DNA from: Fidelibacterota bacterium
GTDB taxonomy: Bacteria > Fidelibacterota > Marinisomatia > SCGC-AAA003-L08 > TS1B11
NCBI GenBank assembly: GCA_004124875.1
Contig: SCKJ01000003.1
Coordinates: forward strand, 329,105 to 393,104
Direction: 5' to 3'
DNA: 64,000 nucleotides
Positions 53,370 through 62,684 of the stretch are shown here, piece after piece; the first letter of the stretch is position 1; each line of letters opens with the position of its first letter. The translations under genes and the position numbers were made by a program. The notes below the pieces were generated by a model. The model did not search any database and was not told where the DNA came from. It saw only the letters and a program-made list of their open reading frames with translations.

Positions 53370-56255
53370 TTATTTCAGCATGACCATCTTGATACTTCTG
53401 GTGTAAGACGGCGTCACCAGGCGGGCGATGTAGATGCCGGTGGGCACTTCCCGTCCCCGGAAGTCTCTGCCATTCCAGATCAGGCGGTGATACCCCGCCT
53501 CCAGGCGGCCGTCCACCAGGCGGGCCACCTCCCGGCCCAACAGGTTGTACACCACCAGCCGCGCCTCGGCCGTTTCAGGCAGATCGACCAGCAGAGTGGT
53601 GCTGGGATTGAACGGGTTGGGATAGTTCTGGAACAATTTGAATTCGTTCGGAACCTGTTGGGCATGACCGCCGGGCGGGTCAATGCCGACAATAATGGCC
53701 GAGGGGGTGTAGGCCACATTAACCCAGGAATTATTTAAGATGGTGTAGATGGAATCGGTATAATTATTGAGGTCGTTGTACTGGGCATCACCCGTGGCGC
53801 CAATGAGATCAAAAACATCAGGGTCCGAGAGCACATCGGAACCGCCGCCGCTCCTGCCGCCGCTGCCGAATTTAAGGATTTCACTCACTTTGCCAACCGA
53901 ACCTAATGTTTGAAGCAAAGCAAAACTCCAACTATCCGTTGGGCTGCCTACGGTGGCAACAGGCACTGACAACTCTATGATGGACATATCCAGATTCCGG
54001 GCAGTCAGACTTCCGGAAGATACATCTGTTTTCGAAGTGTCAAACACGTTGATCACGCCATTGTTAACCGTTATTTTGAAATCCCATGCATGATGAACGC
54101 CCAATTCAACTTCAGTTTTACTTTCCACATCGTGCCGGCCACTGTCTGCTCCGTCTTTATCAATCAAAATAATGGAATAGGGGGCCGGCGAGCTACCGGG
54201 ACTACCCGCTAAAGCAATCAGGAAATAGAAATTATTATCGTCATAGGCGACCCTGAATTCCTCTATATCTGCTTCAGTCCCGGAATAGATATCGCTGGTC
54301 GGATAGGTGTAGGGTTCGGGGTTATCGTCAGCGTTTGGCGCATCGCCACCATCGCCCAGATCGTCATCGAGAGCATCCCTCCAAATATATTCATTGGCCG
54401 ACCCGTCGAGAATCCAGCTATCAACGATGGTTGGCCGCATGCTGCCCCAGTCGTCAAAACTTCCATCAATAGCTATAGGGACCCTGTGTGGCTGAAGAAT
54501 ATTGCTGAAAGCAGTCTGAGTGACCGGATTGGCAACCCCAACCGAGTCCGGGTCGTCGAAGGTCACTTGAAAATCATACATCTTCCCCGCGTCAGTCGAT
54601 GATACTGTAAGCGAGAATAGACTGTGCGCACTGTCTTTCACCATCGCTCCATCGTCAATCCACTGAGACTCTGCCGAAAGTTTGTGCTTGAGGCCAGCCG
54701 TTGCATTGTTATTTCCATCTCCGAAATATTCCGCCGTTACTACAATCGAGGTGGGTGAAAAGCTGGCGAAAATGTCTCTGGTATCGGTAAATAGAGGAGT
54801 GGTCAGGATATTCTCAATGGTTTGAACAGAATCACCCACGACCCCATCCGGGTCTATGTAGGTGACTTTGATATCATACTCGGTGTTGTGTGTCAGGTCC
54901 GGAATGGCGCCGGTATACAGATCTTCTCCCGGTGTCATTGGGTCGGCGCTGGTCCAGACGATATCCGCAGAGAGCTTAAATTCCAGCGTGATGCTGGAAT
55001 TCCTGTTGCGATCCTTGAGCCACGGCGCTGTGACGCTTATTAAATGAGCTGTATGTGCTTCGTATACCGTTTTCGCATCGATTAGAGTCGAGCTGACAAA
55101 CGTCGTGCTATCACCTATGCTGCCATTTGTTCTAACCATCTTGAGGCTTAGCGTCTTGTCTGTGATGGATGCCAGCGTCACGTGAAAGACGCTCTCGTAG
55201 TAAGCGACGCCTGGCAGTGGAGTGGCGATTTCCAGGCTTCCTCCGCCCCCGCCCGTAATGATATGGGTCACTCCATTGATCGGATGCCATCTTTCATAGA
55301 AATGTGAATGTCCAGCAAATGCGACTTCTACATCGAATTCCTCGAAAAGAGGTGCTATGTATTCCCTAATGATTGGGTAATTATCAATAAGAAGACTAAC
55401 GTAAGGGGCATGGTGGTAGAACGGGATAATGAAGTCTGCCCAGGCGCTGGCTGCTTCCAGGTCGCTTTTCAGCCAGGCGTACTGGGTACTGGCAGGATCA
55501 AATTTGACCGAATGAGCTGCTTCTTGGGCGGTGACGAGATCCAAACAAATAAAGTGCGTTCTGCCATAATTAAAAGAGTAGAAATATTCTGAACTGTCCG
55601 GATTGTTATGCGGTAGAAAGAAGTTTGCGATGTAGGGAGCCCCATCATCAGTTTCGAAATCGTGATTGCCCAGTGAAGGGAAAAAAGCGGTCTGCTTGAT
55701 GATATCTTTATAGGGAACGAAATGTTTTGGATCAAAATTCTTCCATTCTCCGCTGTTGTAAACAATATCTCCGGTAAGGATGGCGAGATCAAAATCGAGC
55801 GTCAGGATCCTGTTGCGCAGGTCCATCTGTGGCGGACCCCCATCGCCCATATCGCCAAATATCATGAAATCAAAGGAGGGATTAAGGGTGTCGTTATTTG
55901 TGTGAAAATTTTCCACGGCAGACAATGTATCGCCACCGCTTAATACCTGGTAATAGTAGGTCGTATTGGGCGCCAGACCCGTTATTTCAACACCATGCAG
56001 GTAAAAAGTGGAATCGGGAGATCCAACAATCGGAAGGGCCACCAAGGCCGCGTCGGAAGCGCTTGAACCGAGACTTGAGGTCGAGCCATACTCGACGACG
56101 CTGTCCGTCGAATCCTGCGTGCCCCACGCAATCAGAACCGAGTTTACACTGGGTTTCTGAATATAGGGATAGCGGGTTAAGGTGGTGTCCTGGCTGAATA
56201 TTTCCGAAGGGATAATTAACAGAAGTACTGCCTGAATGACCTTTAGAAATTTCAT
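53370..56255 (-). CDS. secreted purple-acid-phosphatase-like metallophosphoesterase with C-terminal sorting domain
   Basis: ATG 56255 follows GGAGGGGGAG and opens a signal peptide (MKFLKVIQAVLLLIIPSEIF). The 961-residue protein has an FN3-like N-terminal domain typical of purple acid phosphatases (YIQKPSVNSVLIAWGTQDS), then a metallophosphoesterase domain with all motifs: IFGDMGDGG, LTGDIVYN, SLGNHDFE, FYHHAPYV and FAGHSHFYERW. A long region of beta domains follows, including a carbohydrate-binding-like segment (VPIAIDGSFDDWGSMRP), and a sorting domain (LFQNYPNPFNPSTTLLV to IKMVMLK). It should act outside the cell on phosphate esters; inositol phosphates are possible. Confidence 0.88.
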   Translation of the reverse strand: MKFLKVIQAVLLLIIPSEIFSQDTTLTRYPYIQKPSVNSVLIAWGTQDSTDSVVEYGSTSSLGSSASDAALVALPIVGSPDSTFYLHGVEITGLAPNTTYYYQVLSGGDTLSAVENFHTNNDTLNPSFDFMIFGDMGDGGPPQMDLRNRILTLDFDLAILTGDIVYNSGEWKNFDPKHFVPYKDIIKQTAFFPSLGNHDFETDDGAPYIANFFLPHNNPDSSEYFYSFNYGRTHFICLDLVTAQEAAHSVKFDPASTQYAWLKSDLEAASAWADFIIPFYHHAPYVSLLIDNYPIIREYIAPLFEEFDVEVAFAGHSHFYERWHPINGVTHIITGGGGGSLEIATPLPGVAYYESVFHVTLASITDKTLSLKMVRTNGSIGDSTTFVSSTLIDAKTVYEAHTAHLISVTAPWLKDRNRNSSITLEFKLSADIVWTSADPMTPGEDLYTGAIPDLTHNTEYDIKVTYIDPDGVVGDSVQTIENILTTPLFTDTRDIFASFSPTSIVVTAEYFGDGNNNATAGLKHKLSAESQWIDDGAMVKDSAHSLFSLTVSSTDAGKMYDFQVTFDDPDSVGVANPVTQTAFSNILQPHRVPIAIDGSFDDWGSMRPTIVDSWILDGSANEYIWRDALDDDLGDGGDAPNADDNPEPYTYPTSDIYSGTEADIEEFRVAYDDNNFYFLIALAGSPGSSPAPYSIILIDKDGADSGRHDVESKTEVELGVHHAWDFKITVNNGVINVFDTSKTDVSSGSLTARNLDMSIIELSVPVATVGSPTDSWSFALLQTLGSVGKVSEILKFGSGGRSGGGSDVLSDPDVFDLIGATGDAQYNDLNNYTDSIYTILNNSWVNVAYTPSAIIVGIDPPGGHAQQVPNEFKLFQNYPNPFNPSTTLLVDLPETAEARLVVYNLLGREVARLVDGRLEAGYHRLIWNGRDFRGREVPTGIYIARLVTPSYTRSIKMVMLK

Positions 56256-56275
56256 TGCTCCCCCTCCGTAACTTC

Positions 56276-56377
56276 CCAAAGCAAAATGACCTGTCTCAGC
56301 AAAAACTAAGGGATATATTTAACGTTTCCAAGGCTTTGCTGGCGCCATAACTGAAGCGTCATTCGCCGGCCCGTTTC
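56276..56377 (-). repeat. interspersed degenerate repeat, copy B
   Basis: On the plus strand this reads CAAAGCAA, AAACTAAGGG, 12 bases, TTTCCAAGG, 38 bases, CGTTTC. The spacing from AAACTAAG onward equals that in copy A (43149-43252, opposite orientation), and ACTGAAGC is also shared. It lies just upstream of the phosphatase gene start, in inverted orientation to copy C 150 bp away. Confidence 0.7.
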
Positions 56378-56529
56378 TCACCTCATGATGCTCCCGACAT
56401 GAGCTATGTTATATCCTTGGTTTTGAGTGAAACGGTCGTTATGCTTCCCAATTGAGAGCGTAGTCTTGTAGGTTCCCCATTAGATCGATTTCCATTGATG
56501 AGTGGCTTGGAAAAATTGGCGGGTACGTC

Positions 56530-56601
56530 GCTAAAACCTTGGAAATTTGAATTGAGGCTCTTAGTTTTATGCACGGTTGAACCACACTGTTTTGACGACA
56601 T
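56530..56601 (+). repeat. interspersed degenerate repeat, copy C
   Basis: Read on the minus strand it has AAACTAAGAG, 12 bases and TTTCCAAGG, matching copy A over about 65 ungapped positions, and a CAAAACAGTGTG start like the CAAAGCAATGTG of copy A. It and copy B form an inverted pair flanking about 150 bp in the 380-bp gap between the phosphatase and mscS genes. The gap holds no gene. Confidence 0.65.
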
Positions 56602-56635
56602 ACACGGGTGATTTAATGCCAGAGATAATTAATTC

Positions 56636-57136
56636 ATGGGATATATTATGCAAACTCTGATTGATCAAACCACTCTCTGGGCGCCGCAAATAGGCGGTCT
56701 TATAGTCGTTTTCCTCGCGTTCTTTGTGCTTTCGAAAATAATCAAGAGACTCATCACTAAAAATGCTGAGCGACTGAAACTTGATAAAAATCTCACTTCG
56801 CTGCTTGCGCGCACAAGCAGTATTACAATCATTATTTTTGGATTTGTTACCGCTCTGGGAACGATAGGCGTCAACGTAACTTCGCTTTTGGCCGGTCTCG
56901 GGTTGATTGGTTTCGCCATCGGTTTCGCTCTGAAAGATACGATTTCCAATCTTCTTTCCGGCATCCTCATACTGTTATATCGACCGTTCGAGATTGGAAA
57001 CCGTATCAAGATATCAGGTTACGAGGGTATTGTGATATCTGTCGATCTGCGATATACTGAACTTGATGCCGAGGGTGATAAGATACTGATTCCGAACGCC
57101 AAATTATTTACCGATCCGGTCACTGTTCTTCGTTAG
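56636..57136 (+). CDS. small mechanosensitive channel of the MscS family
   Basis: The 166-residue protein has two hydrophobic helices and the pore-lining TM3 with its glycine/alanine pattern (SLLAGLGLIGFAIGFALKDT), followed by the beta domain start (LLYRPFEIGNRIKISGYEGI) and a closing ILIPNAKLFTDPVTVL. It is a minimal MscS without the large C-terminal vestibule, like the shortest natural family members, so truncation is possible but not required. It protects against hypo-osmotic shock. ATG 56648 is an alternative start. Confidence 0.85.
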   Translation: MGYIMQTLIDQTTLWAPQIGGLIVVFLAFFVLSKIIKRLITKNAERLKLDKNLTSLLARTSSITIIIFGFVTALGTIGVNVTSLLAGLGLIGFAIGFALKDTISNLLSGILILLYRPFEIGNRIKISGYEGIVISVDLRYTELDAEGDKILIPNAKLFTDPVTVLR

Positions 57137-57171
57137 CGGGAACTCGTTGCCGCTCGTCAATATCCCTCGTT

Positions 57172-57213
57172 ACCCTCAGGCGGCCGAGGGTTGGTTGTCC
57201 GGCAGCTGCCGGA
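57172..57213. terminator. two stem-loops between convergent genes
   Basis: ACCCTC (57172-57177) pairs with GAGGGT (57186-57191). Seven bases on, TCCGGCAGCTGCCGGA (57198-57213) is a perfect 16-bp palindrome. They lie in the 204-bp gap where the mscS and ABC ATPase genes end. No U-tract is present, so Rho-independent termination would be atypical. Confidence 0.35.
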
Positions 57214-57340
57214 TCGCTGGATGTCGCAGAGTGACGTTCGGGCGAGCCCAAGACGGCCCCACTCTGTCATTCAATCGTGGTCGCGCGTTGCAGAAAACGG
57301 GTTGAGCGTGGGCCTCATTTGAATCGACCTGAGCATGATC

Positions 57341-58435
57341 TCACGGGGCCAGTACTTCTCCGCTTTCCCAATGGAACAGGTGGAGACGGTCCAATTGGAA
57401 GCGCACGCCTATGTCTGCGCCCTCCTTCAGCGAACCCGGCAGATCGTTGACTTTGGCCACGAAATCGCCATCAGCCAGTTTTAAATATACCAGACTTTCA
57501 TGTCCCATCGACTCTATCAGGACAACTGGCCACGTCGCATGAATGTCCGCGCTGTGAGGGTCTGCGAGGGTCACATCCTCGGGCCGAATCCCCAAATTCA
57601 CCTGCCGGCTGCCGATGCTTTCAAGCCACGCCGAGGTTTGGGCGAGCGGCAGGACAAAATCCGGGTGCCGCAATTCCGGCTTCGGATCTGTGGTAATCGT
57701 TACCGGAAGAATATTCATGGGCGGCGAACCGATAAATTCCCCAACGAAGCGGTTGCGCGGCTGATGATATATCTCGAGCGGCGTTCCTATCTGCTGGATG
57801 AGGCCCTCATGCATGATCACAATTCTGTCCCCCATCGTCATCGCCTCTACCTGATCGTGGGTCACATAAACGATGGTTGTTTTAAGCAGGGCATGCAGCG
57901 TCTTGATTTGGGCCCGCATCTGAACCCGCAGTTTCGCATCCAGGTTCGAAAGCGGTTCGTCGAAGAGAAAGACAGCCGGCTTCTGGACAATGGCCCGGCC
58001 CAAGGCCACTCGCTGCTGCTGACCTCCCGACAGCTCTTTGGGTTTGCGGTCGAGAAGGTCGATGATCTGCAGCATGTCAGCGGCCTCATGGACCCGGTCG
58101 CCGATGTCAGTTTTGGGCACCTTGCGCATTTCAAGACCGAAAGCCATATTTTGGTAGACGCTCATATGCGGGTACAGGGCATAATTCTGGAAAACCATGG
58201 CAATATTGCGGTCTTTCGGCACGACATCATTAACGAGTTGATCGCCGATGTATATCATGCCGTCCGTCAACTCCTCGAGTCCTGCAATGAGGCGTAAAAT
58301 AGTGGATTTGCCGCAGCCCGAAGGCCCCACCAAAATAAGGAATTCACCTTCGTTTATATCCAGGTTGAAAGACGAAACTGCCAACACGTTATTGGGGTAG
58401 GTTTTATGAACGTTTTTCAGGCGTATGGCGGCCAT
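57341..58435 (-). CDS. sugar ABC transporter ATPase (MalK/UgpC type)
   Basis: ATG 58435 (364 residues) opens [20 protein letters not shown]. It has Walker [11 protein letters not shown], signature [16 protein letters not shown], Walker [17 protein letters not shown], the switch [14 protein letters not shown], and a C-terminal TOBE-type regulatory domain ([14 protein letters not shown]). Single MalK-type ATPases often serve several importers; here it closes an operon with its own permeases and binding protein. The frame is open upstream to 58552, but those residues are not family-like. Confidence 0.93.
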   Translation of the reverse strand: MAAIRLKNVHKTYPNNVLAVSSFNLDINEGEFLILVGPSGCGKSTILRLIAGLEELTDGMIYIGDQLVNDVVPKDRNIAMVFQNYALYPHMSVYQNMAFGLEMRKVPKTDIGDRVHEAADMLQIIDLLDRKPKELSGGQQQRVALGRAIVQKPAVFLFDEPLSNLDAKLRVQMRAQIKTLHALLKTTIVYVTHDQVEAMTMGDRIVIMHEGLIQQIGTPLEIYHQPRNRFVGEFIGSPPMNILPVTITTDPKPELRHPDFVLPLAQTSAWLESIGSRQVNLGIRPEDVTLADPHSADIHATWPVVLIESMGHESLVYLKLADGDFVAKVNDLPGSLKEGADIGVRFQLDRLHLFHWESGEVLAP

Positions 58436-58610
58436 GAATCGATTTCCTGCAGAAATAATTGAACGGCCCGCAAGCTTGTCTATAGCCCCCCATCGTAGGC
58501 TCCAGCGAAGCACTGAATCTAGCCATATAAGAGCGTCGGAACCTACATTCACGCCAATAAACAGTTTCAGGAAATAATCGCTGCAAGGGCGTGATATTTC
58601 TCTGGGGTGT

Positions 58611-59459
58611 TTACCCCTTGACCCCCGTCATCGTAATTCCTTTGGTAAAATATTCTCTAAAGAAATAGAACAGCGCCAGGATGGGTAAAGTCAGGAGAGT
58701 GGCTCCAGCGACTTGAATGCCGGGGTAGGAACTATATTCACCGCGCGTATACAGGCCCAGCAATACACTCAGCGGCATGAGGTTATAGTCCTTTGTTACG
58801 ATCAGGTACCACAAGAATTCATCCCACATACTCATGAACGTGAAAATGGCCACGATGATGGTCACTGATTTCGATAATGGCAACATGATCCTGAATACAA
58901 TTCTGAGCTCTGAACATCCATCCAACCGCGCAGCATCAATCAGTGATTGCGGGACTGTTTTGAAGAACTGCATGAACAGAAACGTTCCCCAAGCGCTCAT
59001 CATGAAAGGCGAGAACATCCCCTGATAGGTATTGATCCATCCTAACCTTATCATGAGCAAGAAACGTGGAATCAGGAATAGCACTATCGGAAACAACATT
59101 TGGAACAGGATAAAATTTTTCAGAAGGTTTTGTCCTTTGAATCTCAAACGAGCCAGGGCGTACCCGGTTATTGCGCCGAAAAAAACCACTGATAGAGTCG
59201 TGATTGAGGATACGACCAAGCTGTTAAAGATTGCTCTGACAAATGGACTGGTCGATCCTGTTGACCCTAACGAAAAAACCATTCTGTAATGTTCCAACGT
59301 AATCCTGGTAGGAATCAGGCGGTTGTATATTTCTGCCGAAGGTTTCAACGATGCCAACACCATCCAAATATACGGGAATATGATAAAGATCAATCCTGTA
59401 GCGAGCAGCGCATAGGTTGCCGTCAGGCTCAGAAATTTCGATTGTGACCTATTCAGCAT
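58611..59459 (-). CDS. sugar ABC transporter permease (MalG type)
   Basis: The 282-residue protein has six membrane helices and the EAA loop that contacts the ATPase ([20 protein letters not shown]). The N-terminal [19 protein letters not shown] is typical of MalG-like subunits. It starts 8 bp after the MalF-type gene. Confidence 0.93.
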   Translation of the reverse strand: MLNRSQSKFLSLTATYALLATGLIFIIFPYIWMVLASLKPSAEIYNRLIPTRITLEHYRMVFSLGSTGSTSPFVRAIFNSLVVSSITTLSVVFFGAITGYALARLRFKGQNLLKNFILFQMLFPIVLFLIPRFLLMIRLGWINTYQGMFSPFMMSAWGTFLFMQFFKTVPQSLIDAARLDGCSELRIVFRIMLPLSKSVTIIVAIFTFMSMWDEFLWYLIVTKDYNLMPLSVLLGLYTRGEYSSYPGIQVAGATLLTLPILALFYFFREYFTKGITMTGVKG

Positions 59460-59467
59460 TCCCTGAA

Positions 59468-60349
59468 TTATGAATATATCATATCCTTTTCTATCGTTTT
59501 TTTAACAATAAAAACGAAGGTGAAGCTTATAATGGCAACCGTTATGGCGAAGCTCGATCCATAACCCGCGTGAAGGGCCGTAAAAGTTTGATAATAAATT
59601 TGCATCATAAAAGTCTGTGTACTGTCAAGGGGGCCGCCCCCGGTGATCATATACGGTTCAGTAAATATATTAAAGGACAGTATTACGGCAAAAATGAGAA
59701 TAATGGTAAAGGACGGGTTCAGCAGCGGAACGGTAATACGCCGAAATATCATCCATTTGCTGGCCCCGGCAATTTCAGCCGATTCATAGATAGTTGAAGG
59801 AATCGATTGCAGCCCCGCCAGAAAAATTAAACTATAATATCCAAGAAATTTCCAGACAACAATGAATGCAATGGAAACCATGGCAAGTTTAGGACTGGAG
59901 AACCAAGGTATCGTTATTCCCACTTTACCCAGCCAACTGTTGATCAACCCATCGCCGGAGAATAAAAGACGGAAAACAATGGAATAGGCAACGCCGGCAG
60001 AGACGTAGGACATCAGATAGCCTAGGGAGAAAAATGACCTTAGCAATTTTATCCGGTTTAGTAGTAAGGCCACCATTAGAGAGCAGATGATCGATAGCGG
60101 AACGAAAACAACCATAAAAATTAGAGTATTCTTAAAGGATATCCAGAACAGAGGATCATGAAGTATCTTAATAAAATTATCCAATCCGACAAACTCCGTC
60201 ACCGGAGAAATGATATTCCATTTTTTAAAAGCGATTAGAATTCCCCATATCAGCGGGTAGACCCAGAAAATAATCGTAAATAAAATGTATGGAATGACCA
60301 TCGCCAAACCTACGTTTGAGAGAAGTCTGCTTTTCGTGGGTGTGCTCAT
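59468..60349 (-). CDS. sugar ABC transporter permease (MalF/UgpA type)
   Basis: ATG 60349, behind AGGAAA, gives 293 residues with six membrane helices. The EAA loop is ESAEIAGASKWMIFRRITVP, and the start LAMVIPYILFTIIFWVYPLI is usual for UgpA-like subunits. It lies 19 bp downstream of the binding-protein gene. Confidence 0.92.
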   Translation of the reverse strand: MSTPTKSRLLSNVGLAMVIPYILFTIIFWVYPLIWGILIAFKKWNIISPVTEFVGLDNFIKILHDPLFWISFKNTLIFMVVFVPLSIICSLMVALLLNRIKLLRSFFSLGYLMSYVSAGVAYSIVFRLLFSGDGLINSWLGKVGITIPWFSSPKLAMVSIAFIVVWKFLGYYSLIFLAGLQSIPSTIYESAEIAGASKWMIFRRITVPLLNPSFTIILIFAVILSFNIFTEPYMITGGGPLDSTQTFMMQIYYQTFTALHAGYGSSFAITVAIISFTFVFIVKKTIEKDMIYS

Positions 60350-60368
60350 TTTCCTGATTAAATAAAAA

Positions 60369-61682
60369 TCAGGGACCCGATTTGAGGATTCGCTCAATGG
60401 CTGTGTTAGCATCTCTGGATGCTTTTAGAGGGGACTTCAGACCGAAAATTATTGGCTGCCATAATTCCCGATTGAGAAGCGTCTGTACCTCAACGGTCTG
60501 TGATGTCATCACCAGGGGAACCGATTGTTCAAAAGCAGCTGCGTAAATGCCCATATTGGGATTATCACTGAAATACTCAATAAAAATTGGATTGGTAGTC
60601 AAATCCTCACGAGCGGGAAGGTAGTTTGTTATCTCCAACCATAAAGAGTCGTGCCTGTCACTAAAATACCATTTTATGAAATCCCAGGCTTTCTCCTTGT
60701 TTTGTGAAGTGTTAAACAGGGCTATTCCTTTTGACTCGGCCAAAGTGGTTACAGGAGCATCCATTGGATAATAATCCGGAACTAAAAGAGGCGCAATCAC
60801 ATATTCCAGATCAGGATACATTCTGCCGGTTCTTACTATATCTCCCGCGCCCTTAATCGAGGCCAAAAATATTCCTTTTTTAAATCCGTCCTGTATCTCA
60901 AATCGGGGCGCATAACCTTTCTTGAAAATTTGTGCAATGAATTCCGTGACGGCCAAACCGGCTTTATTATCAAAAAAAGCCTCGCTTTCATTCACATCCA
61001 GGTACGGTTCACCTCCAGAAGCTGCGGCATACAGTGTTAAATAATCAAACCATCTCCTAAACCATTTCGATGAAATGTCAACCGTCAGCCCGTAAACCTT
61101 TTGAGGAATATAAACTTTATCCAATAATGTGAAAAACTCGCTGTAGGTCCGTGGAAGTTCTGTGATCCCATGTTTATCAAGAATGCTTTGGTTATACCAC
61201 ATCAATTGAGGGTTAACGTAGACCGGGATGATGTAGACATGTCCTTTATAAAACCAGTTATCCCTAATGATATTTGCCATATTTCGTGTTTCCATGAGGT
61301 CCCAGAACCCTGGCAAAGTATCAAGCGCAACTATGACCCCTGCATCGGCAAGTTGAGCGGCAAAACCTCCGAAAATGTTGGAGCTGATATCGGGACCGGT
61401 TCTGGTGGCGATGGCCGTGAGAATGACCTCCTCTGAAGTCACACCTGCAGGGATAGTATTCCAGGTAATCCGGGCCTCAGGATGGGACGAATTCCATTCT
61501 TCCACCACCTTTTTTTCAAATCTTGACAGCTCCACGCTTGGGGCAGTCCAGTATACGATATTTTGGGAACCATCTCTGGCCTGCCTTGAGTCACAAGACA
61601 TCACGGTTGTGCCTAGTGTGATGGCTATGAAATTTATCCCCAAACGACTGAGCATCGATATTCCATGAGAACCATTTATCAT
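60369..61682 (-). CDS. sugar ABC transporter substrate-binding lipoprotein
   Basis: The 437-residue product has a lipoprotein signal (LGINFIAITLGTTVMSC) and a type-2 binding-protein fold of the maltose/glycerol-phosphate group: NIVYWTAPSVELSRFEKKVV, GPDISSNIFGGFAAQLADAG, IPVYVNPQLMWYNQSIL and NKEKAWDFIKWYFS. ATG 61655 is an alternative that gives a more standard signal length. With two GH130 genes just upstream, beta-mannosides or related oligosaccharides are the likely cargo. Confidence 0.9.
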   Translation of the reverse strand: MINGSHGISMLSRLGINFIAITLGTTVMSCDSRQARDGSQNIVYWTAPSVELSRFEKKVVEEWNSSHPEARITWNTIPAGVTSEEVILTAIATRTGPDISSNIFGGFAAQLADAGVIVALDTLPGFWDLMETRNMANIIRDNWFYKGHVYIIPVYVNPQLMWYNQSILDKHGITELPRTYSEFFTLLDKVYIPQKVYGLTVDISSKWFRRWFDYLTLYAAASGGEPYLDVNESEAFFDNKAGLAVTEFIAQIFKKGYAPRFEIQDGFKKGIFLASIKGAGDIVRTGRMYPDLEYVIAPLLVPDYYPMDAPVTTLAESKGIALFNTSQNKEKAWDFIKWYFSDRHDSLWLEITNYLPAREDLTTNPIFIEYFSDNPNMGIYAAAFEQSVPLVMTSQTVEVQTLLNRELWQPIIFGLKSPLKASRDANTAIERILKSGP

Positions 61683-61721
61683 TCCGGGGAATCTCCAGCT
61701 GCCATCAGGACATCTCCCGGC

Positions 61722-62609
61722 TCAGACAAAGTCAAGGGCCTGATGCTTATCGACAGTAGCGACGCCCATCACCGTATCGGCGCCACCGTAGTAAACGAAA
61801 TACATACCGTCTTTCTCAACGGCGCCGCAGTTAAAGACGACATTGGGTATATCGCCTTCCAGTTCCCACTTTTCTTCCGGCTCCAGGATCGGTTCTTCCT
61901 GGCGGGCGATTAATTTTGACGGATCATCCAATTCAAACAGAGCGATTCCCAGGCGATAGACACGGTCGGAAGAGACACCGTGATAGAACAGCAACCAGCC
62001 ATTTTCAGTTTTTATAGGAGGGGGACCCGCCCCAATCTTTTGACAATCCCACAATCCTGCCCTCGGCTTCAGGACGATTTTATGCCCATACCACTCTTTG
62101 AGATTGTCCGAATATGCGATCCATATATCGGGGTAGATTCTGTGATACATGACGTATTTTCCCCCCACTTTGTCCGGGAAAATAACGGCATCCTTATTCT
62201 CCATTTCGGGCAAGATAATCCCGTGCCGCTTAAAATCCCGGAAGTTTTCTGTCGAAGCCAGGGCGACGCGATTTCCTGACCCGGACCATGCCTTACCGGA
62301 AAGGGCGGTATAGGTCATATAAAATTTACCTTCAATGGGAGTTATCCGAGGGTCTTCACATCCAAAGCGCTCATAATGTTCCTGGGGTTCAAAAACGGGT
62401 TGATCAAAGCGCTGAAAGTGGAACCCGTCCTCGCTGACAGCGTGCCCTATCTTGGAGATGTAAGTGTCATATTCTCCTATGGCGCGGTAAAGTAAATGGA
62501 CCGACTGCCCATCAAACAGGGCCGCGGCGTTAAAGACTGCGCCACACTCCCAGTCACTCTCTTTGATAGGCTTTAAAATCGGATTCTCTGCATAACGGTT
62601 CAGTTTCAT
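61722..62609 (-). CDS. glycoside hydrolase family 130 protein, beta-mannoside phosphorylase-like
   Basis: ATG 62609 gives 295 residues of a five-bladed beta-propeller. GH130 marks include MKLNRYAENPILKP, VHLLYRAIGEYDTYISKIGH, GCEDPRITPIEGKFYMTYT and KIGAGPPPIKTENGWLLFYH. Most GH130 enzymes phosphorolyse beta-mannosidic bonds to give mannose-1-phosphate; some hydrolyse. It has no signal peptide, so it acts in the cytoplasm on imported sugar. It is related to but distinct from the next upstream gene. Confidence 0.92.
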   Translation of the reverse strand: MKLNRYAENPILKPIKESDWECGAVFNAAALFDGQSVHLLYRAIGEYDTYISKIGHAVSEDGFHFQRFDQPVFEPQEHYERFGCEDPRITPIEGKFYMTYTALSGKAWSGSGNRVALASTENFRDFKRHGIILPEMENKDAVIFPDKVGGKYVMYHRIYPDIWIAYSDNLKEWYGHKIVLKPRAGLWDCQKIGAGPPPIKTENGWLLFYHGVSSDRVYRLGIALFELDDPSKLIARQEEPILEPEEKWELEGDIPNVVFNCGAVEKDGMYFVYYGGADTVMGVATVDKHQALDFV

Positions 62610-62684
62610 GGCAGCATTTTCTATAGTCGGCATCTGCGTTTAGTTGGATATAACAAACGTCGATCAGGAGACCGCGCCACCCTT

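Noticed and set aside
56404..56601. 65-codon minus-strand frame upstream of mscS
   Set aside because: It largely coincides with repeat copy C; the similar stretch in copy A has in-frame stops, so a gene is unlikely.
57500..58297. 265-codon plus-strand frame inside the UgpC-type ATPase
   Set aside because: Mirror of the ATPase coding frame; no domain.
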